Origin: Fidelibacterota bacterium
GTDB taxonomy: Bacteria; Fidelibacterota; Marinisomatia; SCGC-AAA003-L08; TS1B11
Assembly (NCBI GenBank): GCA_004124295.1
Contig: SCKI01000002.1
Location: 62,001 to 126,000 of the forward strand
Length of the DNA stretch: 64,000 nucleotides
Reading direction: 5' to 3'
Positions 1 through 7,317 of the stretch are shown piece after piece. How positions within the stretch are numbered: the stretch's first letter is position 1; each line of letters starts with the position of its first letter. The notes below the pieces were generated by a model. The model made no database searches, was not told the origin of the DNA, and was given only the letters and a program-made list of their open reading frames with translations. The position numbers were made by a program, and so were the translations under genes.

Positions 1-559
1 CAGCCAGAAATTCTGGCACTGGCTGTATAGCGATGGCCGCGAGCGGCAGTGGATCTACCTGTCCGGAGTGGGGAAACTGCGCGAGATTGCCCGGCGACGG
101 CGGGAACCGCTGGCCCTGTTCGACTTTGACGAACTGACCCTCAGCGAAGCTGATATCGCCGGCATGATCCATACGCTGCTGCCGGGGGCGACAGACACGG
201 ATGCGGGCACCACTGTGAGCCCGGCCAGGGGCATTTTGGATGGACTGTTGCAGATCCGCAGTGTGCCCCGGAAAGGGTACCGCCGCAAGGGCCGTCTCAG
301 GCGGCCGGCCACTACCTTACTGTGGATCGACCCGGCCCGGCTGCTCATCAGGCAGGCGGAGTCCTATTCAACCAAGGGTAGCCTCACCAAGCGCATTGTG
401 GTGCTCCGGACCATGCAGGCGGCCGGGCTCAGTTGGGCGGCTGAACTTGAGGTGCAGGATATCCGCCGGGGGACCATTACCCGCATCACCCTCAGCGACC
501 TTGCCGTTGGGCAGGAGCCGGACCTGGGCCTGTTCCGGCCTCGGGCGGATGATCATTAG
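1..559 (+). CDS. Outer-membrane lipoprotein-sorting (LolA-like) protein, 5'-truncated
   Basis: The frame is open from base 2 of the window to a TAG at 557-559, so the start lies upstream and about 185 C-terminal residues are visible. The pattern of a tryptophan/tyrosine-rich strand (WIYLSGVGKLREI), a basic stretch, then alternating beta-strands with a KGYRRKG turn resembles the outer membrane lipoprotein-sorting proteins that adopt the LolA/LolB fold. These act in the periplasm, often beside RND-type exporters. No catalytic motif is expected. The end overlaps the convergent HIT gene by 4 bp. The family call rests on general pattern only; the truncated N-terminus hides any signal peptide. Confidence 0.55.
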   Translation, partial: SQKFWHWLYSDGRERQWIYLSGVGKLREIARRRREPLALFDFDELTLSEADIAGMIHTLLPGATDTDAGTTVSPARGILDGLLQIRSVPRKGYRRKGRLRRPATTLLWIDPARLLIRQAESYSTKGSLTKRIVVLRTMQAAGLSWAAELEVQDIRRGTITRITLSDLAVGQEPDLGLFRPRADDH

Positions 560-897
560 CCGGGCGGCCAGGCGAAGGGGCGGCCACCCAGCACATGGAA
601 ATGCAGGTGAAAAACAGATTGCCCTGCCTCGGCGCCTGAATTGACCACCACCCGGTAAGCGCCGGCGATCTCCTCCTGCTGCGCCAGTTTCACGATCACC
701 ATGTGGATATGGCCAATGAGGGGGGCATCCTCCGGCGTCAGATCCTGCAGCCGGGGCACCGGTTTCCGGGGCACCACCAGAAAATGAACCGGCGCCTGGG
801 GATTGGCATCCCGAAAGGCGACGCAAAACTCATCCTCGTGGATGATGTCAGCGGGGATTTCCTTGCTGATGATGCGGCTGAAGATCGTATCGCTCAC
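556..897 (-). CDS. HIT family nucleotide hydrolase (HINT-type)
   Basis: A 113-residue protein of normal HINT/PKCI length. It starts with the family's IFSRIISKEIPADI stretch and ends with the histidine triad HLHFHVL near residue 100, the active site that cleaves nucleoside phosphoramidates and related nucleotidyl adducts. An AFRDANPQAPVHFLVVP strand typical of HINT precedes it. The protein is cytosolic. It sits 12 bp downstream of the PLP-enzyme gene on the same strand, so the two are probably co-transcribed. Family assignment is secure; the physiological substrate cannot be told from sequence. Confidence 0.93.
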   Translation of the reverse strand: MSDTIFSRIISKEIPADIIHEDEFCVAFRDANPQAPVHFLVVPRKPVPRLQDLTPEDAPLIGHIHMVIVKLAQQEEIAGAYRVVVNSGAEAGQSVFHLHFHVLGGRPFAWPPG

Positions 898-909
898 CTG
901 GTCGCCTCC

Positions 910-2064
910 TTATCCTTGGTGTATTTTGTGCAGGGCTGACAGCAGCCGGTCCAGATCGCTGCGGTCGTTGTAGACTTGCAGGGACACGCGCAGCAGGTTG
1001 CGTCCCTCCCACTCCCTGATGATCACCTCGATCTGGTGCTCCCTGGAGAGTCGCTCCATCCACTGCGCCCGGTCAATGTCTGCCGGCAGTCCGACCGCTG
1101 CCATCCGGGCCAGCCAGTTCTCCGGTGGTTCGGCCAGGGGCGTTTCGCCAAACAGGGCCTGCAGCTCCTGCCAGGCCTCCACGGCTAACCGGTGACAGGC
1201 TTCCAGGCGGGCCGGATCAATATTGCGCTGGAACGCCACCGCATCGGCCACGGCCAGGTATGGGGATGGATCGCTGGTGCCGATCCAGCTGAAATAGTCC
1301 TGAAAAGTTTTGCCGGAGGCGGTGGGGCTGTCGTAACCCCAGCTGATGATAAGCGGCTCCAGCAGGGACTGCACCTCCGGCCGGGCATAGAGAAACGCCG
1401 CGCCCCGGGGGGTGCAGAGCCACTTGTGCCCGTTGCCGGTGTAAAAATCTGCGCCCAGCGTATCCAGGTTGACATCAATCTGCCCCGGTGCATGGGCGCC
1501 GTCAATAAGGGTCAGGATACCGGCCTCCCGGGCCCGGCGGCAGACCTCGGCCAGGGGAAAAATCAGCCCCGTGGGGGCCGTGATGTGGGACAGGGATATG
1601 ACCTTGGTGCGGTCCGTCACCCCCTCCCAGAAAGCCTCCACAAATCCGGCGCTGGTGGTGAGGGGCTCCGGGAGCCGGTGAAACTTGACCACTGCGCCGG
1701 TCTTTCGCGCCACGAACTGCCACAGCCGCTCTACCGCGCCGTACTCGTGATTGCTGGTCAGGACCTCGTCTCCGGCCTGCAGATCGAAACCCCGGGCGAC
1801 GAAATTCATGCCGAAGGTGGCGTTGGGCACAAAGACCAGGTTGCCCGCTGACGTGCCCAGGTAGCCGGCCAGGGCCTCCCGGGAAGTCTGCAGGTGGCCC
1901 TCCAGTTCGTGGAACATGAAGCGGTGGGGATTGGCCTCGATGCGCCGCTGCCACTGCTGGCAGGCTTCCAGCACCGGCCGGGGCACTGCGCCGAAGGAGC
2001 CGTGGTTCAGGTGGACGCGTCCCGGCTCGAGGAGGAATTGATCGCGGTAGGAATTGCCGGCCAC
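910..2064 (-). CDS. Class V aminotransferase-fold PLP enzyme, isopenicillin-N-epimerase-like
   Basis: A 384-residue fold-type I PLP enzyme. Visible landmarks are the N-terminal LNHGSFGAVPRPV segment, the aspartate-alanine-histidine motif DGAHAPGQ near residue 190 that contacts the cofactor, and the Schiff-base lysine in GNGHKWLC about 25 residues later. These match the CefD/isopenicillin N epimerase-like branch of the class V family rather than NifS or SufS, because no desulfurase active-site cysteine loop is evident. Members racemise amino acids, act as cysteine-sulfinate lyases or have unknown substrates, so no reaction is assigned. It starts 17 bp after the PorV-like gene and is followed by the HIT gene on the same strand. 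Confidence 0.85.
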   Translation of the reverse strand: MAGNSYRDQFLLEPGRVHLNHGSFGAVPRPVLEACQQWQRRIEANPHRFMFHELEGHLQTSREALAGYLGTSAGNLVFVPNATFGMNFVARGFDLQAGDEVLTSNHEYGAVERLWQFVARKTGAVVKFHRLPEPLTTSAGFVEAFWEGVTDRTKVISLSHITAPTGLIFPLAEVCRRAREAGILTLIDGAHAPGQIDVNLDTLGADFYTGNGHKWLCTPRGAAFLYARPEVQSLLEPLIISWGYDSPTASGKTFQDYFSWIGTSDPSPYLAVADAVAFQRNIDPARLEACHRLAVEAWQELQALFGETPLAEPPENWLARMAAVGLPADIDRAQWMERLSREHQIEVIIREWEGRNLLRVSLQVYNDRSDLDRLLSALHKIHQG

Positions 2065-2081
2065 CTCAGCCTCCCAATGGG

Positions 2082-3350
2082 TCAGCGGGAAGGCATAGAG
2101 GCATTGCGCAAACGGCTGGGCAGCAACTGCTCCAGGCGCCGGAAGGATAAGGTGAGGCCGTGGAAATTGGTACCGTCCAGTAACCCGCGGGCCCAGGTGC
2201 TGAAATCATATCTCAGCACGATATTGCCTGCCAGGCCCGGCGCGCCGAGACCGTTGGCCAGCATCACCACCAGTGGCGACAGGTCCAGACCGGCGCCGTA
2301 GGTCCTCTGAAATAGCCGTCCCGCAGGATCCGGCAGGTTACCCTGCCGCAGCGCAAGCCGGTTGAGCACATTCAGTTCCCAGCCCTCATGAAGGATGACA
2401 GGCGCGGCCGGATCGTAGGTGAACAGGTGGCGCGCTTTAATATCGCCCAGGGGGTAATCGACGGTCCATTTCCAGCCGGCATCCTGCTGGGCGCTGACCA
2501 CCAGCACGTCGGAGACTTCACGGCCGTAAGTGAGCGAAAATCGGGGCACATCCCCTTCCGCTTCCAGGAAAGCCAGCGCCACGGACCAGCCAATCCTGGC
2601 GGTGGTGGGAGGCGGATCAGGGCCGAAGCCGAGATTGAAATCGATACCGTCGCCATCATTGAGCAGGCTGTAGCCAACAGCCGTACGGACCTTGAGCCGG
2701 TGCCCTGCCCCGTAGGCGGTTACCCAATGGACTGAGGCCAGGAAACCCGTATCGGTAAACCGGTTAAATGAGCGAATGTCGGGTCCTGTCCCACTGGAAA
2801 AACCGGTCGCAAGGTTTTGCACAACATCCTTCCTGGCGATTCCCAGGGCGACTTGGCCACTGAGCGACCTGAAGCGGAATTGCCGGCGGAGACCCAAGGT
2901 GACCACGTCCGCAATCATGTAGCTTTTGAAGGTACCGATGACATTCGCCTCCTCATCGGTGTTGATTTGCAGGCCGAGGTCAAGGAAGGTCTGGTAGTAA
3001 CCGGCAGAGATTTCACCAATCAGCGGCAAGGCGGTCAGGCCAATCTGGAGCGCCTGGACGTGCAGCCCGATGCCCGGATTTAGTGCCTTTAACCAGGCCG
3101 TCCGGGAGGGAAAACTGTAGGCCACCTGCAGGCCGGCGGCGGAGCGGAAATTGGCTGGATTGTAATGAATGCCGTAGAGGTCATCGGTTGGGAGGGCTGT
3201 TCCGATCTCGCCCATCCCGTTCATAACCGGCGAGGGTGATATGAGCAGGAAGATGGCGCCTACCTGGTTTTGGGCGGACAGGGCCGATCCACCCATTGCC
3301 GCCAAAAGCAAACAGCGGCGCAAAAACCTCAATCGGGGCTTGATATTCAA
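2082..3350 (-). CDS. PorV/FadL-like outer-membrane beta-barrel protein
   Basis: A 422-residue protein with a signal peptide (basic RFLRRC start, hydrophobic LLLAAMGGSALS, cleavage near SAQ). It then shows the PorV/PorQ-like pattern: an early GMGEIGTALPTDDLYGIHYNPA segment, comparable to the N-terminal hatch of FadL-type barrels, followed by many amphipathic beta-strands separated by glycine and aromatic residues. Proteins of this type are abundant in the Bacteroidetes-Chlorobi-Marinimicrobia lineages, as type IX secretion partners or as general porin-like barrels. No type IX genes are in the window, so only an outer-membrane location is claimed. It lies 7 bp downstream of bioY. Confidence 0.75.
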   Translation of the reverse strand: MNIKPRLRFLRRCLLLAAMGGSALSAQNQVGAIFLLISPSPVMNGMGEIGTALPTDDLYGIHYNPANFRSAAGLQVAYSFPSRTAWLKALNPGIGLHVQALQIGLTALPLIGEISAGYYQTFLDLGLQINTDEEANVIGTFKSYMIADVVTLGLRRQFRFRSLSGQVALGIARKDVVQNLATGFSSGTGPDIRSFNRFTDTGFLASVHWVTAYGAGHRLKVRTAVGYSLLNDGDGIDFNLGFGPDPPPTTARIGWSVALAFLEAEGDVPRFSLTYGREVSDVLVVSAQQDAGWKWTVDYPLGDIKARHLFTYDPAAPVILHEGWELNVLNRLALRQGNLPDPAGRLFQRTYGAGLDLSPLVVMLANGLGAPGLAGNIVLRYDFSTWARGLLDGTNFHGLTLSFRRLEQLLPSRLRNASMPSR

Positions 3351-3357
3351 AGGTCGC

Positions 3358-3960
3358 TTACCCGGTGGAGCTGTTTCCCTGCAGGCCCGGTAGACGCCTG
3401 CCCATCGACAGCACGAGGGCGGCCAGAATAATTTTCAGCGCCGCGCCGGGGAGGAACGGCACGAGCCCCAGGGCAAGGAGGTCACCCTCATCCAGATAGA
3501 TGGCCAGACCGGCCAATCCGCAGAGGAAAATGATGGCGGTGCCCAAGGTCATGGCGGCGAGGGCGGACAGCAGACTGCGGTCCCAGCCCCGCTGGGCCAG
3601 GGCGCCCACCACTGCGGCTGCCCCGATAAATCCCATCAGGTAGCCGCCGGTAGGACCGAGCAGATGGGGCAATCCGGCCGCACCTCCGGCGAAGACCGGC
3701 CAGCCGGCCAGCCCTTCCATGATATAGAGCATGACGGCCGCCGCGCCGCGGCTGGGCCCCAGGAGGGCGGCCAACAGCAGGACGGCAAAGGTCTGGGCCG
3801 TTACCGGCACCGGCGAGAAGGGCAGCACTACCGCCACCTGTGCGCTGACGGCAAGCGCCCATGAGGCGCCCAATACCAGCAGGCCGTCGTAAACCCAGGC
3901 GTGGGTCTGGCTGTGAGGTCGCAGGCGCCCGGCAATGGTCATATCAGGCATGGGGGTCAT
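3358..3960 (-). CDS. bioY: BioY family biotin transporter substrate-binding component
   Basis: A 200-residue integral membrane protein of normal BioY length with about six hydrophobic segments. The family signature regions are clear: PFSPVPVTAQTFAVLL in the first third, GGAAGLPHLLGPTGGYLMGF near residues 91-110, and the C-terminal PFLPGAALKIILAA. BioY is the S-component that captures biotin for ECF-type uptake and can work alone in some bacteria. No ecfA or ecfT partner is in the window. Biotin supply fits the accB/accC pair further along, though they are distant. The upstream 195 bp, shared with the divergent acetyltransferase gene, should hold its promoter. Confidence 0.93.
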   Translation of the reverse strand: MTPMPDMTIAGRLRPHSQTHAWVYDGLLVLGASWALAVSAQVAVVLPFSPVPVTAQTFAVLLLAALLGPSRGAAAVMLYIMEGLAGWPVFAGGAAGLPHLLGPTGGYLMGFIGAAAVVGALAQRGWDRSLLSALAAMTLGTAIIFLCGLAGLAIYLDEGDLLALGLVPFLPGAALKIILAALVLSMGRRLPGLQGNSSTG

Positions 3961-4155
3961 ACTCCTTTGCGGTCTGGACCGGCCTGTAATACCGGCGGCG
4001 AAGTTTCATCAATCACCTTCAGGGTCGAACCGAATTTAGGGGTGCGGCAGGAAGGGGCCAAGGGTCCGGTTTTGGGCTCCGCAGAGAAGCAATATTTATC
4101 TGGAAGGGGGGGAAGGGACGTATTATTTTCGGCCAGCGCGCAGGCGTTACCGCAA

Positions 4156-4746
4156 ATGGAGCAGCTGACCCTCAATATTACCGAGCAGACCCGGTCCCGG
4201 ATCATCGCATCCTCGCCCCAGGGATTCCAGATCGAGTTGATGGAACACGTGGGGGCCGAAGATGTGCCGGGGCTGATAGCCGTGTCGGAGGCCCTGGCGG
4301 AAGTGTATGGCGACTCTGCCCGGCTGACCAAGACCACCATCCGCAAATATTTCAACTATCCCAAAACGCTCCCCTTCGCAGCCCGCCTGCAGGGGGAACT
4401 GGTGGGCTACATCATCGGTGTGCCACTGGAATATTTCAGCCGTGACCCCTGGGCCCAGTTTGACCGGAACCTGGGATCGGCCAATACAATCTACACCTAT
4501 GCCTATGTGATCCTGCGCCGCTTCCGGGGCAATGGATTCGCCCGCACGCTGAAGCGGGTCTATATCAACTGGTCAAAGAAGCAGGGCTACCGTTACGTGA
4601 CCGGTCATGTGGTAGAGGGGATCGCCAGGACTTTTTCGCCGGAAACGTCCATCGTGAAGCGTTTCACCAACTGGCACGGCTCGGGCCGGACATTTGAATA
4701 CTACCGCCGGCCGATCCAGCACACCAACGGGAGCCGGAGCGCCTAA
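4156..4746 (+). CDS. GNAT-family N-acetyltransferase
   Basis: A 196-residue protein. The acetyl-CoA pyrophosphate-binding signature of GNAT enzymes appears as RRFRGNGFA, following the strand YTYAYVILR and leading into a helix, which is the normal motif A arrangement. Earlier strands (RLQGELVGYIIGVPL) fit the GNAT core. The ATG at 4156 is chosen because homology-like sequence begins near it; the frame stays open upstream, but that stretch is low in recognisable protein features, and the Shine-Dalgarno sequence is weak. The end overlaps the convergent downstream gene by 4 bp. The acceptor (protein, small amine or tRNA) is unknown. Confidence 0.75.
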   Translation: MEQLTLNITEQTRSRIIASSPQGFQIELMEHVGAEDVPGLIAVSEALAEVYGDSARLTKTTIRKYFNYPKTLPFAARLQGELVGYIIGVPLEYFSRDPWAQFDRNLGSANTIYTYAYVILRRFRGNGFARTLKRVYINWSKKQGYRYVTGHVVEGIARTFSPETSIVKRFTNWHGSGRTFEYYRRPIQHTNGSRSA

Positions 4747-5177
4747 AGCACGACCTTGATCAGCAACGGGAGGAGATCGAAGAAACCCTCCTGCTCATTC
4801 ATTTTCTCCATATTCGCCTCCACCCTGACGGTCTTCCTGACCTTATTCTCAGGATATTTCCGGATCAGGGTCAGCGCATCGGTCGTTATGTCCGGGTGGC
4901 GGGTGAGCTTCAGGTAATCATTCGATTTCAGGACGATGAGGGTATAAAAGTAGTCGTAGCCCCAAAGTATATCGAACAGATGGGATTTTCCCTTGTAGTA
5001 GAAACGATAATACCAGTTGTTGTCGTTTTTGCTCCAGATCAATTGGGCATCAAAGCCCATGTTGACCGTTTCATTATAGACCGAATCGAACCGGCGAAAA
5101 CGCCCGGGCCCAAGATAATCTTCAAGATCCTCCTTGGTGGGCTTTCTGGTTCCGTCTTGCAGCGGATTTTTAGCCAT
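4743..5177 (-). CDS. Small protein resembling the DUF3788 family
   Basis: A 144-residue soluble protein, visibly AT-richer than its surroundings. It has an N-terminal PTKEDLEDYLG helix, a central aromatic strand pair (NNWYYRFYYKGKSHLFDI) and a late segment rich in charged helix residues. This layout resembles DUF3788/DUF1801-like small proteins, for which no reaction is established. It begins 36 bp after cheZ on the same strand, so it may be read from the end of the chemotaxis operon, although its base composition suggests a later arrival. The family match is from memory of the pattern and is tentative. Confidence 0.5.
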   Translation of the reverse strand: MAKNPLQDGTRKPTKEDLEDYLGPGRFRRFDSVYNETVNMGFDAQLIWSKNDNNWYYRFYYKGKSHLFDILWGYDYFYTLIVLKSNDYLKLTRHPDITTDALTLIRKYPENKVRKTVRVEANMEKMNEQEGFFDLLPLLIKVVL

Positions 5178-5213
5178 AGACTGTACCCCAAAAATTTTAG
5201 AAAAAAAAAGCGA

Positions 5214-5813
5214 CTAGTTACCAAATAGTGCGTCAATCTCGTCCTGCGAGATGGCGTTTTCACGGTGAATTGTGTCGGTAGTATCAATTTCACCCTCATC
5301 ATCAGCGGCATCGTAGTTTTCAAGGATCTTCTGGATGGCCTCATTTTTCTCGCCGATCTCCTGCAGGGCCTGGAACAGCTTCTGCATGCGCGTCTGGATG
5401 GCTTCTACGATCTGGGAGGCCTGCTGGAGATGCTGGGATGTGATATCCTGGTACTGCAGGGCCATATTGATATCATTGATTTTCAGGGCCACCGATTCCA
5501 GGGCCTCCTGGGTTTCGCCATCGGTTTTCTCGATGAGGGCGTCCAGCTCCGCGGAAATCTTGTCTGCGTTGTCCATGATAGTATTGGTTGCATCCTGAGC
5601 CATCATCTCGGCGCTGGCGATATTGTCCGAGGCGGAGGGCATCGACTCGGTGGTGCTGGCCAGCGCCCTGTTGGCGCGGGCAAGAATCGGCATGAGGTCG
5701 GTCAGGAACGCGAACAGTTCCTCCAGAAAGGGAGCAATTTCACCGCCGAACTCGAACAGCGATTCGATGTCCCTCAGGGTACTCAGCACCGTGCCCGATT
5801 TCTTATCCATCAC
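5214..5813 (-). CDS. cheZ: CheZ-type CheY-P phosphatase
   Basis: A 199-residue, almost wholly alpha-helical protein. The catalytic CheZ motif is present as QDITSQ with Asp123 and Gln127, matching the D-x-x-x-Q pair that positions water for attack on CheY-P. The last eleven residues, SQDEIDALFGN (189-199), form the CheY-tethering peptide found at the C-terminus of enterobacterial CheZ, joined to the core by an acidic linker. It would end signalling by dephosphorylating CheY at the flagellar motor or receptor array. It is followed by an unrelated small gene and preceded at 27 bp by cheY. Confidence 0.9.
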   Translation of the reverse strand: MMDKKSGTVLSTLRDIESLFEFGGEIAPFLEELFAFLTDLMPILARANRALASTTESMPSASDNIASAEMMAQDATNTIMDNADKISAELDALIEKTDGETQEALESVALKINDINMALQYQDITSQHLQQASQIVEAIQTRMQKLFQALQEIGEKNEAIQKILENYDAADDEGEIDTTDTIHRENAISQDEIDALFGN

Positions 5814-5840
5814 AGTCTCCTGATACTTGCGGGCAAAATT

Positions 5841-6215
5841 TTATAGAACTGAATCCAGTTTTTGTTTCAATATTTCAGGCGTAAAAGGCTTGATCACATA
5901 GGCGTTTACACCCAGCTTCATAGCCGTTATCACGTCATCCTTCATGCCGCGAGTGGTGATCATGACAATAGGCACCATGCTGAATTCAGGCTTCGACCGC
6001 AGGACCTTCACCAGTTCAGCGCCGTTCATCTCCGGCATATTCCAGTCGGTGACAACCAGGTTGACCATGTTCCCTTCCAGCTTCTCCAGAGCATCGATTC
6101 CATTCTCGGCCTCGATAATGTCGGCAAAACCGAGACGCCTGAGCGAGTTGGCGATGATACGCCGCATGGTGGGGGAATCCTCCACAAACAGCACAGATTT
6201 ATTTGATACATCCAT
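5841..6215 (-). CDS. cheY: Chemotaxis response regulator CheY
   Basis: A 124-residue single receiver domain. The acidic pair is E12-D13 (VEDSPTMRR), the phosphoacceptor is Asp57 in VVTDWNMP, a Thr lies in the MITTRG strand and the conserved lysine is in YVIKPFTP. There is no output domain, as expected for a protein that carries the signal by diffusion to the FliM switch. It lies between cheB (11 bp upstream) and cheZ, the kinase-to-phosphatase order expected of a functional pair. A second free-standing receiver is encoded upstream of cheA; this one, next to cheZ and cheB, is the better candidate for the motor-binding CheY. Confidence 0.93.
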   Translation of the reverse strand: MDVSNKSVLFVEDSPTMRRIIANSLRRLGFADIIEAENGIDALEKLEGNMVNLVVTDWNMPEMNGAELVKVLRSKPEFSMVPIVMITTRGMKDDVITAMKLGVNAYVIKPFTPEILKQKLDSVL

Positions 6216-6226
6216 TCAGTTGCTCC

Positions 6227-7312
6227 TTATTGCACCAATCTCGTGATAACCTCGGGCATATTGACATCGGCGGTGACAAGGTCAGCAATGCCGTCATCAA
6301 CAACTGCTTTCGGCATGCCGTAAACCACGCAAGTATCCTCATCCTGTGCCACAATCGTTCCTCCCGCCTTGCGGGTATCCCGCAAGCCCAACAATCCATC
6401 CTGGCCCATTCCGGTGAGTATAACACCCAGCGTATGTGAACCATACATCGAAGTAATCGAGCTGAACAGCAAATCCACCGACGGAAAATATAGCAAGCCA
6501 TCCGGGCGTTGGTTCATATCAATGCGCACCTTAGTGCCTTGCCGCTTGGCCACCATATGGGTGCCGCCTTTTCCAATGAGGACGGTTCCCTTGGTCACCG
6601 TGTCGCCATGGACGGCCTCGCGCACCTCCAGCGCAGACAGTTTGTCCAGCCGCTCCGCAAATGCCTTGGTGAAGGTGGCCGGCATATGTTGAGCCACCAA
6701 TACACCGATGGGAAAATCCGCCGGTAGATTCTCCAGAATATGCTGCACTACCGGCGGGCCGCCGGTGGAGACCCCGATAGCCAGCACGGAGTAGGACTTG
6801 TCCAGCAGCGATTTTGCAATGGGTATGATGGTGCTTTCATCGCTGCCAGCCTCCATGGTTTCCTTCCGCTTGCGGCGGCGCTCCAAGGCAGCCATGAACG
6901 CCTTGCGTTTGGTCGGCGCCTGCTTGACGATGCTTTTGATCTTGCGGACCAGCTCCTCTTTTATGCTCGTAATATCAATAGCCACAAAAGACTGGGTCTT
7001 GGGTATATAATCCATCGCCCCTCTATCCAAGGCCTCGAGGGTGATGGCGGCGCCTTCGGTGGAGATTGAACTGACCACCAAGGTCGGTGTGGGTGTGTCG
7101 CGCATGATGATGTCCAGCGCTTCCAACCCGTTCATGCGGGGCATTTCAAGGTCCAGCGTGATACAGTCGGGCCGGAGGTTGCGGACCATTTCCACACCTT
7201 CCATCCCATCCCGGGCCATGCCGACTACTTTGATATCAGGATCAGATTCGGCCATCAGTTGAATGGCTTTCCGCATGAAGGCTGAATCATCAATCACAAC
7301 GATTCGAATCAA
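6227..7312 (-). CDS. cheB: CheB receptor methylesterase/deamidase
   Basis: A 361-residue two-domain protein. Residues 1-120 form a receiver with D8-D9 and phosphoacceptor Asp54 in ITLDLEMP. A basic linker follows, and the esterase domain shows the catalytic serine in GVSTGGPP, the histidine in VAQHMPATF and the aspartate in GMGQDGLLG. It removes methyl groups from, and deamidates, chemoreceptor glutamates or glutamines once phosphorylated by CheA. It starts 5 bp after cheA, so translation is probably coupled. A second, receiver-less CheB-like protein is encoded at 13235-14068. Confidence 0.95.
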   Translation of the reverse strand: MIRIVVIDDSAFMRKAIQLMAESDPDIKVVGMARDGMEGVEMVRNLRPDCITLDLEMPRMNGLEALDIIMRDTPTPTLVVSSISTEGAAITLEALDRGAMDYIPKTQSFVAIDITSIKEELVRKIKSIVKQAPTKRKAFMAALERRRKRKETMEAGSDESTIIPIAKSLLDKSYSVLAIGVSTGGPPVVQHILENLPADFPIGVLVAQHMPATFTKAFAERLDKLSALEVREAVHGDTVTKGTVLIGKGGTHMVAKRQGTKVRIDMNQRPDGLLYFPSVDLLFSSITSMYGSHTLGVILTGMGQDGLLGLRDTRKAGGTIVAQDEDTCVVYGMPKAVVDDGIADLVTADVNMPEVITRLVQ

Positions 7313-7317
7313 TTCTT

